64,000 bases of DNA from Morinoia aosen. Lineage: Eukaryota; Arthropoda; Malacostraca; Amphipoda; Talitridae. Shown piece by piece: positions 11,270 through 22,020 of the stretch. Both the position numbers and the translations under genes were made by a program. Under the pieces are notes generated by a model. That model was not told the DNA's origin. It saw nothing but the letters and a program-made list of their open reading frames with translations, and did not search any database. Every line of letters starts with the position of its first letter. Position 1 is the first letter of the stretch. The DNA lies in the NCBI GenBank assembly GCA_030386875.1, contig CM059560.1, positions 25,848,183 to 25,912,182 on the forward strand, read 5' to 3'.

Positions 11270-12780
11270 AACTAATATGTTTGGAAACTTGCTCAGGTAC
11301 AATGTTTTACCTCACCACGCATTTATGATACATCTCGGATAAATAATGCTGGCACAAAAGAATTCACCGAAGTTGGAAACAAGAAAAGGATTGCTGTATA
11401 ATGTTAAACATAACATTTTACCGATTCATAGTAATGTTCATGCGATTTATGACGACTCCCTAAGTAATGCTGTCACAATGTACTCCCTAGCGTCAAAAAC
11501 GAGAAATTGTTACACCAGGGTAACATATTATAATATGAAATGAAAATTTCAAAAAAGGTGATGCAGAAACAATCATTTGATTTTAAAATGTCAGTTAGTT
11601 GTCAATTTGTCAATTTAATGTCAATTAGGTGTCAATATTAGTCAATTCAAAATGTCATAAAAATCCTTATTTGATCAATAGACATGGGTATCGTAATCCC
11701 ATGTCAATTGCCGAACAAATGATAGAAAGAAAAATTGAAATAACGCGTTCCATACGTTCCCTAAATAGAACTCACACATACCCCCATTGCCTTACTTACA
11801 CACCCATGCACAAGTACATACAATCATACATTTACTCTTGGAAGCCTCACCTATACAGACACAAGCAAACAGACACACAAATATGTATATGTCAGTAGGT
11901 TGAACCAATGTACAGATTGACTGCATTCAAGTCTTTATTTAGGATACGCGTATGGGTGTATATGAGTAAAGATTCCCAAATACGAAGATCTTGTTCATTT
12001 TTTGTGGTAAACAAAGTAGAATTTTTTTTAAAGAATAACTGGAATGTTGACAATCATCTCGAATGGATTAAAAAAGAAAAACAGTTCATTTTAATAATGT
12101 TAACACATGAAATGTATCACATTGGTTTTTAAAATATCTTTACATTGAAAATCCTTAGATGATATTCACACATGGGTATACCTATAATGTGATTGTAATA
12201 CCAACGTCAATTGTCGAAACAAATGATTGTGAGAAAATAAGGAAAAAATTCATTCAGATATCTTAGCATTAAGATCCTTAGTTTACATTCACACATGGGT
12301 ATCGTAATACCCATGTCAATTGTCGAAAAAAATAATTTAGAGAAAAGCATAAAAAATGAGTTCCATTCGCTGCGTTAATTTGATTTTGACAATGCATATA
12401 AATACCAGCAACTAAGAAAACATAATCCTAGTGACGCATTAACGAAAACACTCATGTTAGTGCGCACTTATATTGAAATTTGAGCATAGGAACATAGGAA
12501 AAGTGGTATGAGGGATTAATGATGAAATTAAAATGTGCAAAAGACCATGAGGTTGACATTGGGTACAATTTTTTTATTCTTATGTATCAACTAGTATGCC
12601 AAATAACGAGCTCGAAGAGAATAAAATATTTTAACATAACACAAATTGATGATATTTCCTACGCTAACAATGCTGACTCAAAAGAGTTCACCGGGGTCAA
12701 AAACATGGGATGGATTGTTGTACGCTGTTAACCATAGCATTTACAACATAGCTGGGACAACACGAAAAGTCAAAACTACC
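11270..12780 (+). repeat. Diverged direct repeats with CATGGGTAT hairpins
   Basis: The block at about 11275-11425 (ATGCTGGCACAAAAGAATTC) recurs in diverged form at about 12590-12755 (ATGCTGACTCAAAAGAGTTC). A second motif, CATGGGTATCGTAATACCCA then TGTCAATTGTCGAA, occurs near 11683, 12173 and 12293, and forms a short hairpin. The pattern suggests an old, unclassified repeat present in at least two copies. No convincing protein is encoded. Confidence 0.5.
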
Positions 12781-13022
12781 TAAAATAGTGTTATAGTACA
12801 CTCACGAGCGTAAAAAAACAACAACTTGCCACAGAAGACTAACAAGAACATTTTAGGGCAACATACATTCAAGGTATTGGAAAATCATCGGTACAAACTT
12901 CAGCTACTAATGGAAAATATTAATGTAAGCACTATTTCATAAATGAAAAAAGTTCAAACAATGTTTTTTTTTAGATAACCTGATATGTAAAATAAGAACA
13001 CTGATTATTAGTTACTTTCTGT

Positions 13023-14200
13023 TTATTGATGCACATGAGAGTAATTCACAAACCAATTAACTAAAGATATTTTATTAGTAGTGATAGCCTCGTTACAGTA
13101 ATTGTTCAAAATGTCTACCATTAGCATCGATAAAGTGCGACACCTTCGTCGGAGGGAGTTGCGTACGTTGCCAAAGGCTCCAGGCATCTCAGCAATATCT
13201 CCAGCAGCGACAGCAATTCTGGCGACAAGATCTTCTTCCGAGTCTACAGTTTTTTCATAAACAATACTTTTCATGTTCCCCCACAAAGAAATCTAACGGA
13301 GTCAGATCAGAAGATCTTGGCGGCCAGGACACAGGACCATTACGATGAATCCATCGATTTGAAATTGAAGCTCAAGAAAACGTTTCACATATACAGCAAA
13401 ATGAGCCGGAGCTCCATCATGCTGAAACTACATTTCTCCAAGAATATCCATTGGAACATCAGCCAATAAATCCGGAAGGACATCTTCAAGAAAAATTCTG
13501 TTAACAATCCCAGTGAGACGTTCTGGCAGAATGTGTGTGCCTATGATTTGAATATGAACGATACCTGCCCACAATATTGACAGTTTAACGATATTGGTAT
13601 ACATGTTCATGGATGACATGAGGGTTGTCCGTTTGCCATTTGTGATAATTATGGAAATTGAACATTCCATCACGGTTGAAAGTAGCTTCATCCGTCAACA
13701 ACACGTATTCTGCGCAAGGAGCGCAAGCTCGCAAGGAGCATAATCTGCAGGAAGTGGTTCCTGGATTCTCTGGAAGTGATACAGATGATGAATATTCCGA
13801 TTCACTATCCGCCTCACTGCAGTGTGATCTTGAACTCTCATAGGTGCTGCTGTGGCACGAGTGCTCGTACGTGGGTATTGACGGAAATGTTCTAACCCAC
13901 CTTCCTCATGATCCAAATCAAGCTGTTTTGGGCAACCAATATTCACTCTGTTTGCTCTAAAACTTCCGTTCTCATACAAACTTGGGTGCAAAGCGGTAAA
14001 AAATCGATGTACAGGCACCTGTTTACTGGGGTAACGGTCTTGGTACATTCTTGCGGCACGTCATGTATTACCATCAGCAGAACTAGAGGCGAAATGCCAT
14101 ATGTCATTACTGCTTCTGTTAGGCGGTTCATGATTGCGGTTCAAACTAGAGGTTCTAACGTTGACTGCAAAGTTCTAGAAATTTCTTTAATCTTGGATTT
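13023..14200 (-). pseudogene. Frameshifted mariner-type transposase
   Basis: Minus-strand pieces in order: an N-terminal helix-turn-helix part (13695-14048, with RMYQDRYPSKQVPVHRFF), the catalytic middle (13428-13691, with ILWAGIVHIQIIGTHILPER and DVLPDLLADVP), then FQHDGAPAHFA just downstream in another frame, and the C-terminal part (13023-13286, starting WGNMKSIVYEKTV). These match the layout of a large arthropod mariner-like DDE/D transposase family. At least three frame changes separate the pieces, at about 13691, 13427 and 13290, so it is dead. The enzyme would cut and paste DNA at TA sites. Terminal inverted repeats were not identified. Confidence 0.8.
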
Positions 14201-15191
14201 TTTTTCAAATTTGTCAATAGTAAGTTTTTAGACATTTTTGAATTAAGAATATATGGGTACGGCGTTAATTCCAACTAAATTGCTCTGTTCTTGTCTTTTT
14301 GCAAATTCGCCGTCGTGCTACGAAAAATGAGTTTTAAAAGCTTATAAGCACAACATCTCATCAACGAAGAGTTTTTTGAACTTTGTTTACTGATAATATA
14401 GTGCTTATATCAGTATTTTCTATTAGTAGCCGAAGTTTGTCTGAACAATTTTGCAACATCCTGTACATACGAATTATACATATACATACATTAGTGTAGG
14501 TTGGCAGCAGGTCATTTTGCAAACACACTTCGTTAAAAGTTAGATGGCACATATCCTTTATTTTCTTGATCACTTGTTTTTCAAGAGCGCGAAATTTTAA
14601 AAGTGTAGGAGCTGGTACTATTCTCAAGATACATTTCGAAAGCCATAAAGATGCGATAAAACTTGGAGTCATGACGAATTTCTTCAAATTTAAAATCGTA
14701 CGAGTTAATAAAAGGACAACGTTTCGGATGTTACGCATCTATAATCATGCCTAATTAGAACTAATCTGAACAAGCAGGTCGCTGATACTTATAACCTAAT
14801 GTAGGGTTGCCAAGTCGTAATTTGTATAACATTCTTGTAAATATTTCCAGATGGTAGAAGAAATCTCGGCGTCCTAAATTGCAATCTCTCATGATAAAAA
14901 ATGTTGTCTAAAGACTTGATGAATTGCTAAAACAAATGAATATAAGTTAAGACAGTGGGTCAATCTTAATAAACTATCGTAAAATGAAATAAAATCTCTG
15001 AATAAATTCCTAGGGAATAACAGATATTCAAATAAGGATGAAAGAATTAATTCCAGAAAATACTAGGATACAAAGCGAAACAAAAAACAAAAAAAACGAA
15101 AAAACGAAACAGAAAAAACAAAAAACAAAGAACGATAAACAATATTAATGACCAATAAAACTAAAAAACTAAAAAATTGGCCTAAGAGGAA
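14201..15191. other. Non-coding stretch
   Basis: AT-rich; A-rich simple sequence at 15060-15150. No gene or transposon motif recognised. Confidence 0.4.
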
Positions 15192-15893
15192 TTAAAAAAT
15201 CTTCAGTACTCTATCCCTCCCTTCATCTTGACTGTTAAGCTTCGGATTGTTTTCTGCGATGAGTAGTGCTTCCATTAAAATCAAATCTTGTTTGGATGAT
15301 CCTCGGTATAAAATTTCAGTATTTTCGAGTAAGGTGCGGGGCCTGGTACGCAGAATATGATGAGCTTCTCGCTGGTGTTTTAAAATCGATTGATGTTGGC
15401 GGAATCTTTCTTTAATAGTTTGTTCTGTGTAACCAATATACTTTGAAGAATTACATTCATCCCGGTCGCAAGTATACTGGTATACCACATTGAACTCTGG
15501 TGTCGGAAGGTTAGGTTTGTTCCTTATAACGAGGCTTCTCAATTTCTTGATTTTGTAGAAAATATTTAATTTAATGCGGTTGGAGACGTCTTTCGGTTCT
15601 ATATTTCTTTCGATGATTTTTCTCAAGTGATGCTCTTCCATTTTGTAGTTTGCAGTCATTTGATTTTCGAAATAAAAATTACTAAATCTTGTGTGATTTT
15701 CTTCTTCGGTTTTAACGTTTTTCTTCTGTAAAAATTTGCCTACTTCATTATCAATGATGCTCATGGGGAAATTGTTATCGGTGAGACGCTGTTTGAGTTT
15801 ATCTATTTCAGCGTGGAAGACGGCCCAATTGCTACCAATAATGTAGACACGGTGTAGTAGCGTTTTTATAACTCCGGTTTTATATTTTTTAGG
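15192..15893 (-). pseudogene. Penelope-like element fragment with GIY-YIG endonuclease (family 1)
   Basis: The minus-strand frame is open from about 15893 to the stop at 15192 (the ATG-started part is 190 codons). The upstream end, PKKYKTGVIKTLLHRVYIIG then SNWAVFHAEIDKLKQRL, resembles the region after the reverse transcriptase palm in Penelope-like elements. The C-terminal half carries a GIY-YIG domain: NVVYQYTC, then SKYIGYTEQTIKERFRQH with the YIG and conserved Arg, and a Glu in LMEALLIAENN. Penelope-like elements copy RNA to DNA and use this nuclease for integration. The copy is 5'-truncated at about 15900, where 30 bases (CCGGAGCTCCATCATGCTGA onward) repeat a piece of the transposase at 13407. 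The remaining frame is intact. Confidence 0.8.
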
Positions 15894-16514
15894 GCAAATA
15901 CCTAAAATACCGGAGCTCCATCATGCTGAAACTACATTTCTTACATACATTTCTTATACATACATGCATACATGTACGTAATCACATTACATATACATAC
16001 ATACACCACAAAAATGTGGCGCATTTGGTATAATTTAATGAAATATAGGATAATTAGCGACAGAAATTCGTAACTACTTTTGCACTACGTACTGCAGCTT
16101 ACAATTTTTGTGTAGACGTAAGATAACGAGCAATTTTGCTTTTGAGTTCTTTTAATCTTTGAGGGATTTTGATACTCCGGGGGTTCACAATCGAGGGTGA
16201 AGAGGATCTCGAGCTTTCCTTCTTCGATTGTTTGGTACACTATGTATATATAGTCTGGGAATGGGTTCTAGTGTTCTGTGTATAGCAAAAAATGTTTTAC
16301 AGGCTTAGGAACCAGTTTTTACAGTTTTTCACCACATATATTCAAAATGAATTTTATCAGGACTTAAAACTTTAGAGCGTTAAATGTTTGCAGTTCATAT
16401 AACCTTTTACATGATTAGTTCACATTTTTAAAAGAATTTTTCCGTAAGAATGATTTATCAACTCGACGTATAGGTTCTAATATATGTAAATTTTTGGAAA
16501 AAAGTTCAACAAAC
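15894..16514. other. Spacer between two divergent Penelope-like fragments
   Basis: Contains the 30-bp match to the mariner-type transposase at its left edge, then a run of TACATACAT-like repeats (15940-16010). The rest is unrecognised. Confidence 0.45.
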
Positions 16515-17165
16515 TGCATTCTGCGAAATCAATCTGTGAGGACATTCGTTTTGTTTCGTTTCCGTATTTTGGACCTCAGTCGGAGGAAATGAAGAAAGAA
16601 ATTTTAGATTAGTATGTTAACTATTTTCCAGGAATAAACTTTAAGGTAGTTTTATTAAATAGTTTCAAAATAGGCTCATTATTTCGTTTCAAAGACATGC
16701 TTCCTACCGCGGTGCAGGCTTCACTAATTTACAAATTTTGTTGTGCACGATGTGCATCTGAGTACGTCGGTTTGACGTCGCGTACTCTAGGCTGTAGGGT
16801 GGCTGAGCGTCGAGGTAGGAGTTACCGCACATGAAATATTTTATCTAGTCCTCCGAATTCAGCTATAAGGGATCATTCAGAGTTTTGTAATAACCCGTTT
16901 GACATCAGTAATTTTGAAATTCTTACTAGATCTAAATTTACCTCCGATGTAAGGATTTTCGAGTCTTTATTAATTTTAAGAAATGAACCAATTTAAAAAA
17001 ACAACTTAGTTCTTTTCCGTTGTCAATAGTTAACAGGTAATTTTGAAGGTTAATTTTTTCAATCCATCATCATTCTAATTCATTTTTATGTTTTTTCAGG
17101 TACATTTATTTTGCTGAAGATGAGCGAATGCTCGAAACGTTCAATTTTATTGTTTTACTTGCAAT
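16515..17165 (+). pseudogene. Penelope-like element 3' fragment with GIY-YIG domain (family 2)
   Basis: Plus-strand translation reads VSFPYFGPQSEEMKKEILD, stop, YVNYFPGINFKVVLLNSFKI, GSLFRFKDMLPTAVQASLIY, then KFCCARCASEYVGLTSRTLG and, after another stop at about 16830, NILSSPPNSAIRDHSEFC and FESLLILRNEP. This is the C-terminal region of a Penelope/Neptune-type element with LIY/YVG as the GIY-YIG pair and a downstream Glu. The 3' untranslated part contains CTGAAGATGAGCGAATGCTC then GAAACGTTC, a hairpin-like end seen in several such elements. It differs clearly from the fragment at 15192-15893, so it is another family. Two in-frame stops make it a relic. Confidence 0.75.
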
Positions 17166-20100
17166 TTTTAATTCGAGTGAATGTTTTTTGCGGGATTTTT
17201 AGTTCTCTCCTTTTTACTTAAGATCAGGAGGCTTCCCGATAACTTTTTTGCCCAAATTAATCTCTTTGATCTCACTAATAAATTTAATCGATAATTCTAT
17301 TTATTCATTACCACGTTGTACCTCATAAAAATACTAAATCGTAAAATAAAATTGCATGTAATGTGCAGTAGCTGATATTTTTTTCACTTAAATCTTGTTA
17401 AATGCGAGTATTTTTGAACAGTTTTTTAAATATCAGTTCGAGCTTTTCCCAAATTCCAGCACTTTTAATTCTTCTCAGCTTGTAACTGCGACCTCCAACA
17501 TTCGGAGAGTGTGAACAAGCAGCAAAAAATAGAGTGAAGGCAATGAACATGTGCCTCAGCTTGGGAGAAGCAGCCTCTCGTGTTGTGTGGCAGCGCGACG
17601 TGAGTGTGTTCGCTCGTTGGTGAGCATCTCCATCCCAAATTTTGGGAGCTTTCGCCTGGGAAGATGCGCGCGCAGCTTCCAGCTTGTCAGTTACTGTCCA
17701 CGAATCGGGGAGTAGAGAGTGCGCCAATGGCATCTACAACTGATGCAGTGTGAAGCCTAATTATGCATAACAGGCCGTCAAAACGTGTTGCCTTTACCGC
17801 AAGGTGCGGTGTCGAAGCATTTAGTCAAAATTATCAGCGTTTTGATAGTGCAAAAAATTCCTTGACTGCTGTGTGGACGTTGCAGGAAGACTTAGCCAAT
17901 ATTCTAAACTCAGCTCGTCTAATTATTCACCTATTCTGCTTGGAAATGTTGGTAGATCAGTGCTTCCTTTTTTGGTGTTGCGACTGTAAAATACGCGAAT
18001 TAATTTTATGGTTTTTATGATAACATTGTTATATTTGAGCCAGTAAACGGAAGTTCACGCATCACTCTCAAATATTGAGTCGAAAAAAGAACTTTAGAGA
18101 GATGCTGCAAGTTGTAGAGCGAATTTAATCCCTTAAATATAGAGAAATATTAGTAAAATGGATGACCTCTGTCACTCGAAAAGGGTCATTAAAATTTCGA
18201 TATTCGGTAGGGATGTTGAAAAATTTGTCTAAAATGTGACTTGATAAATGTTCAATATTATTTTTCACTCCTTGATTCTATTTCTTACCAAAAATTCTGC
18301 AAATGTCTGATCAAAATTAATAAATAATTAAACTTGTTTGTACTACACAAGAGGAATCTCGAGAATGCTCGTAATTATGTCCCTAAAAAAATTCAAAATA
18401 TTTCCAATTGTTGTTCAGTTCGCCCTCTTGAGTCTCTCTCAATACTTCCCAGTGTAACTGTTTGGTCGGTGCATCTATAATTTTAGCCGCTCAAGTAAAG
18501 TTTTGACGCCTAAAATTATAAATGTTTTGACGAAAAAATTAGAGTGGTTGTTTCAGATTCTTTTAGTATGATGCATGCTGTTTTGGACATCTCTTTCATT
18601 GGTAAATTCAATCAATAATGCATGTCATTGCTACAATTAACTTTGATGTACGTATTTCATAAATCGTACATCATAGATCTGAGAACGCTATTAACGTACC
18701 TGCACGCGACTAAATAATTTATAATCATAGGTTCATGAGTAGTTCGGCACAATTCTGAAAAATAGTGTTTTTCTTGGTGCAGCATCTGTAGAATTCGGCC
18801 GCTGTTTACAATTCTGTCACATCCATGTATATTAGAGCAAATCGTTTTCAATCTATGTATTCAGGGGGAAAATTCAGCCCCAGTTCATAGGGGGGACTGC
18901 CAGCTACTCGTTTGTTGGCTACTTCACGTCAAAAGCCGACAATTTTTTTATCTGCGATGAAATTTGTGTGCGAAAAGGAACATGTGATTATATTATCCGT
19001 AGAGCAGACTTTGAGATATTATTTAAGTTGAAAGACTGGAATGCTTTACACCATCGGTTTTTTCTGCAAAACGTTGGCGGAGACCGGAACATTCAAGCCG
19101 TGCTTTGTTCCTGTGCATGTTAGTTAGTATATGAGAAGCTGCTTCAAAAATGCACCCCCTATCGATGGCCGCTCTATAGGCAGGCAATCAACTCAACATC
19201 GATACAACATTGAAGCTACGGAAATGTAAAACACTGAGAGGAACGAGAAAAATATGCCGTTGATTTGGATGTCTTTTCGTGTGACTTTCATAGACTCTAC
19301 ATACCTAAGGTGAAAGATTTATGAAAAAATGTTCCAGATGGGATATCATATTCAGACATACAGTGGAGGCCTCTTGTTTAATTTACTCTGAGTACCGACT
19401 AGAAGTTTAAAATTTTCGCATTTTCTTATTAAGCATCAGTCACCAACTTTACGTCAGAAGATTCTATGTTTTTCCACGTCTCGTGTATTTGAATAATTTT
19501 GTAAATTGCTAAATATAATCCATTATGGTTACAGAATTGCTAAAATGAAATGAATTTGTAAAAATTCTTAGGACCTTGAACTCTAAATCGCACGTATGAA
19601 GTGTCTTCGAATGGCTCAACAAACCGCAATTTTTCATCTAACCAGTAACGAGATCAAGTGCCGACGTCTGAAAATGTGAACTGCAATCAAATCCGATGAT
19701 GCCGAGACGTGGTATCTGCATAAACGCTCGTCACATCCACTAGATCCTTGACCATAATGACAGCAGTCTAGAACTAAGCAGACTTCACTAAGTGGGGAAG
19801 ATATTGAAGAGAAAAGAAAGTGTTACCTCTAAAAAGTAGCTCACTCGCGCTAATTTTACTATTGAATTATACAACAGTCGTAATTTTAAACCAATCAACC
19901 GTTGAGGATAGTTGAACTTGTATTATGAACGGAACGTTTAAATTTCCTTAATATTGGAATTTCATTTTGGTGTAATCATTCAACAGCGTTTAAGAGCATA
20001 GTATTTCTCAAAATATCCGAGAGATCAAGTTTAGAAGAAAAAGCCTCTGCAGGCCGATAATTGTGTACCCCAGAACTGCCAGCAGCAGCCTGTGCAGGGC

Positions 20101-21111
20101 TGTCTCTAATAATGTGCTTCTAAAACAACGAGCAAGAAGCAAGACGGCTGGTGAGCTTCAGCTCTGCCATCTCTTCTTTATCTGATCACAGCCCTGCAGC
20201 ATCGCCTGATACGTCGAGAAAATAGTTCTTCCTTAATAGACCATCTTGTTGGTCTCAACAATGATTGCTTGATAGAGATCGGTAGAATTTACGAGGGGTC
20301 CCTTAAATTTAGAAGTTAAAAAATTCCAATTTTTTCTCCATATTTATCAAGGTCGAAAACAGAGTGAACCGAAGTTTACTTCACAGCGAATTTTCTGATT
20401 TCAACGAGGAAAAAGTTATAAATGATAAAAATAATGTTTTAGAGTAATATTCGAGCAATAAATAGTGTGTTTTAATTTCATCATATATAAAACTTTCAGT
20501 AGAATTAATTATATTTACCCGGCAGTTGAGAAGAATTACAGGCCAACTCAATTTTTTCTCTTGAGGACTTTTTATTGATGGTAAATCCGCGGATATTGAA
20601 ACCAGGATTTAAGTATTCCGGGCAAACATTTACGCAACTTAGGCGTGTCCAGGTAAAAATTCGGCAGGAAATGTATGAAAGAAATATTTAATGCACTAAA
20701 TTAACACTGCTTTCCAAAATCGATATTGATTTTGTGAACGAGTATGGAGATCCTGTTGAGCTGAACTCATCTTGACCATTACGCCGGGTATGTGCCTCCG
20801 TGCGGTGGTGACCAGCAGCAGCCCAGCGTGTCACTAGCTTCACTCCAGTGTTGCCTTCAGGCTGTCAACAGGCGCTGACTTAGCCCTTGTCTCCGAGGTG
20901 GTCACCCTACAGGTCCAGGTGGGTCACCTAATTATGCAAACTTTAAAGCGCGTTTTTCTTAACTAGGCAGAAAATACGAACATATGCATATGCTTTGTAA
21001 ATAAAAATTGCTAAAGAATTTGCATAGTGTAATTGATCGGCTGCTTGGTTATGTAAAGCTGGAAAATTCCCTTCAGTATAGCTCAATTTTATTGATTTAT
21101 CGACACTTCAG
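17166..21111. other. Intergenic stretch with unclassified GC-richer patches
   Basis: Mostly AT-rich. GC-richer patches at 17500-17760, 20050-20200 and 20780-20930 have open frames of 60-110 codons on one or other strand, but no recognisable domain and no convincing paired splice sites. I see no transposon motif here. Confidence 0.4.
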
Positions 21112-21239
21112 GGCAAACACTCAGGATGTTTCCATCCATTCCTACTGATTGTCTTGCACCAACTCCAGAACCCAGTTGTGTTGTATATGCTCAATCTGAG
21201 GTGACTCGTTTTATCTCATACCAGTATCTCAACTATCAG
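21112..21239 (+). CDS. Candidate coding exon of an unrecognised gene (exon a)
   Basis: After a pyrimidine-rich tract and AG at 21110-21111, an open frame runs to a consensus donor (CAG|GTGAGC) at 21240. It translates to QTLRMFPSIPTDCLAPTPEP then SCVVYAQSEVTRFISYQYLN YQ, ending in phase 0. An ATG at 21126 could be internal or a start; a second AG at 21124 is an alternative acceptor. The next candidate exon at 21902 opens in the same phase and continues sensibly. Balanced codon use and paired splice sites argue that it is real. I do not recognise the family. Confidence 0.45.
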
Positions 21240-21901
21240 GTGAGCTTTCAAGGACTTATCTAAAAACCATAGAGGATGGATAATTAGAATTAACACTATT
21301 TTAAAAGTTCATGCCATTGGAGGCTGAAATGTTTTACTGGTTAACTCTATTTACTTATGAATTTAGATATTCCTCAATCTCAATAGGCTGCGACCAAAGT
21401 TGTTGATTTGCAAAATATAGTTTAATTTAGCTCTAAACTTTTATAGGGTAACACTAGTTATTTTTTAAGAAGAAGTTCTCGTGAAATAAGAGTTTATATA
21501 ACCCTAAGGTTTACAATTTGATGCTAATATTGTTACTCGAGAACTGAACTCATAAGAATATAAACATGAACATCAGCGTCCTTCACTGTATTACGAACAC
21601 TTGAACTCCTTGTTTCTGTCGAAAGTATGACAATCATGTCTCTGTTTCTGCGTCAAACTCGGAGCCCCAATCTAATTTGGTTCTGTGAAATAAGAAGGCA
21701 GGAACGTGAGCAAATTACCCGAAATGCGTGGCCGCAGGTCTCGCTCAGTCTGGGTCGAGACTCTGGCTGATCTGAGCGGCTGAGCTTCTTTTATTGAGCC
21801 GTAAATTAGTGAGCCGCCTGACCAATTAGGACTCTGCCGCAAAAAATACGAGAGCATCCGAGGAAAGAACCACTAAATGGAAATGTTATCATCTGTTTTA
21901 G

Positions 21902-22020
21902 TGGGAACAGAGCATGGCGCTGCTCATCGTCTGGAGCAGTTGTGCTATAGGGGTGGTCTCAGTGAACTCAATATTGTGGCAAAAGAAAGGAGAAGCTTAC
22001 GGAAACTCCCGTTGTTCTTG
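21902..22020 (+). CDS. Candidate coding exon with a probable membrane segment (exon b)
   Basis: The acceptor TGTTTTAG at 21894-21901 is followed by 119 nt of open frame, then GTAAGA at 22021. Joined in phase 0 to exon a it reads ...YLNYQ|WEQSMALLIVWSSCAIGV then VSVNSILWQKKGEAYGNSRC, leaving phase 2. The stretch MALLIVWSSCAIGVVSVNSI is hydrophobic and long enough for a transmembrane helix. Exon a contributes two cysteines upstream, fitting an extracellular part followed by a membrane pass. The protein family is unknown to me; the next exon is not certain. Confidence 0.45.

Noticed and set aside
13658-14231. Plus-strand frames of 61-107 codons
   Set aside because: Opposite the mariner-type transposase pieces, which show family motifs on the minus strand.
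20780-20930. GC-rich patch as an upstream exon of the 21.1-kb gene
   Set aside because: No frame is open from an acceptor to the CAG|GTGGGT donor with phase matching exon a.
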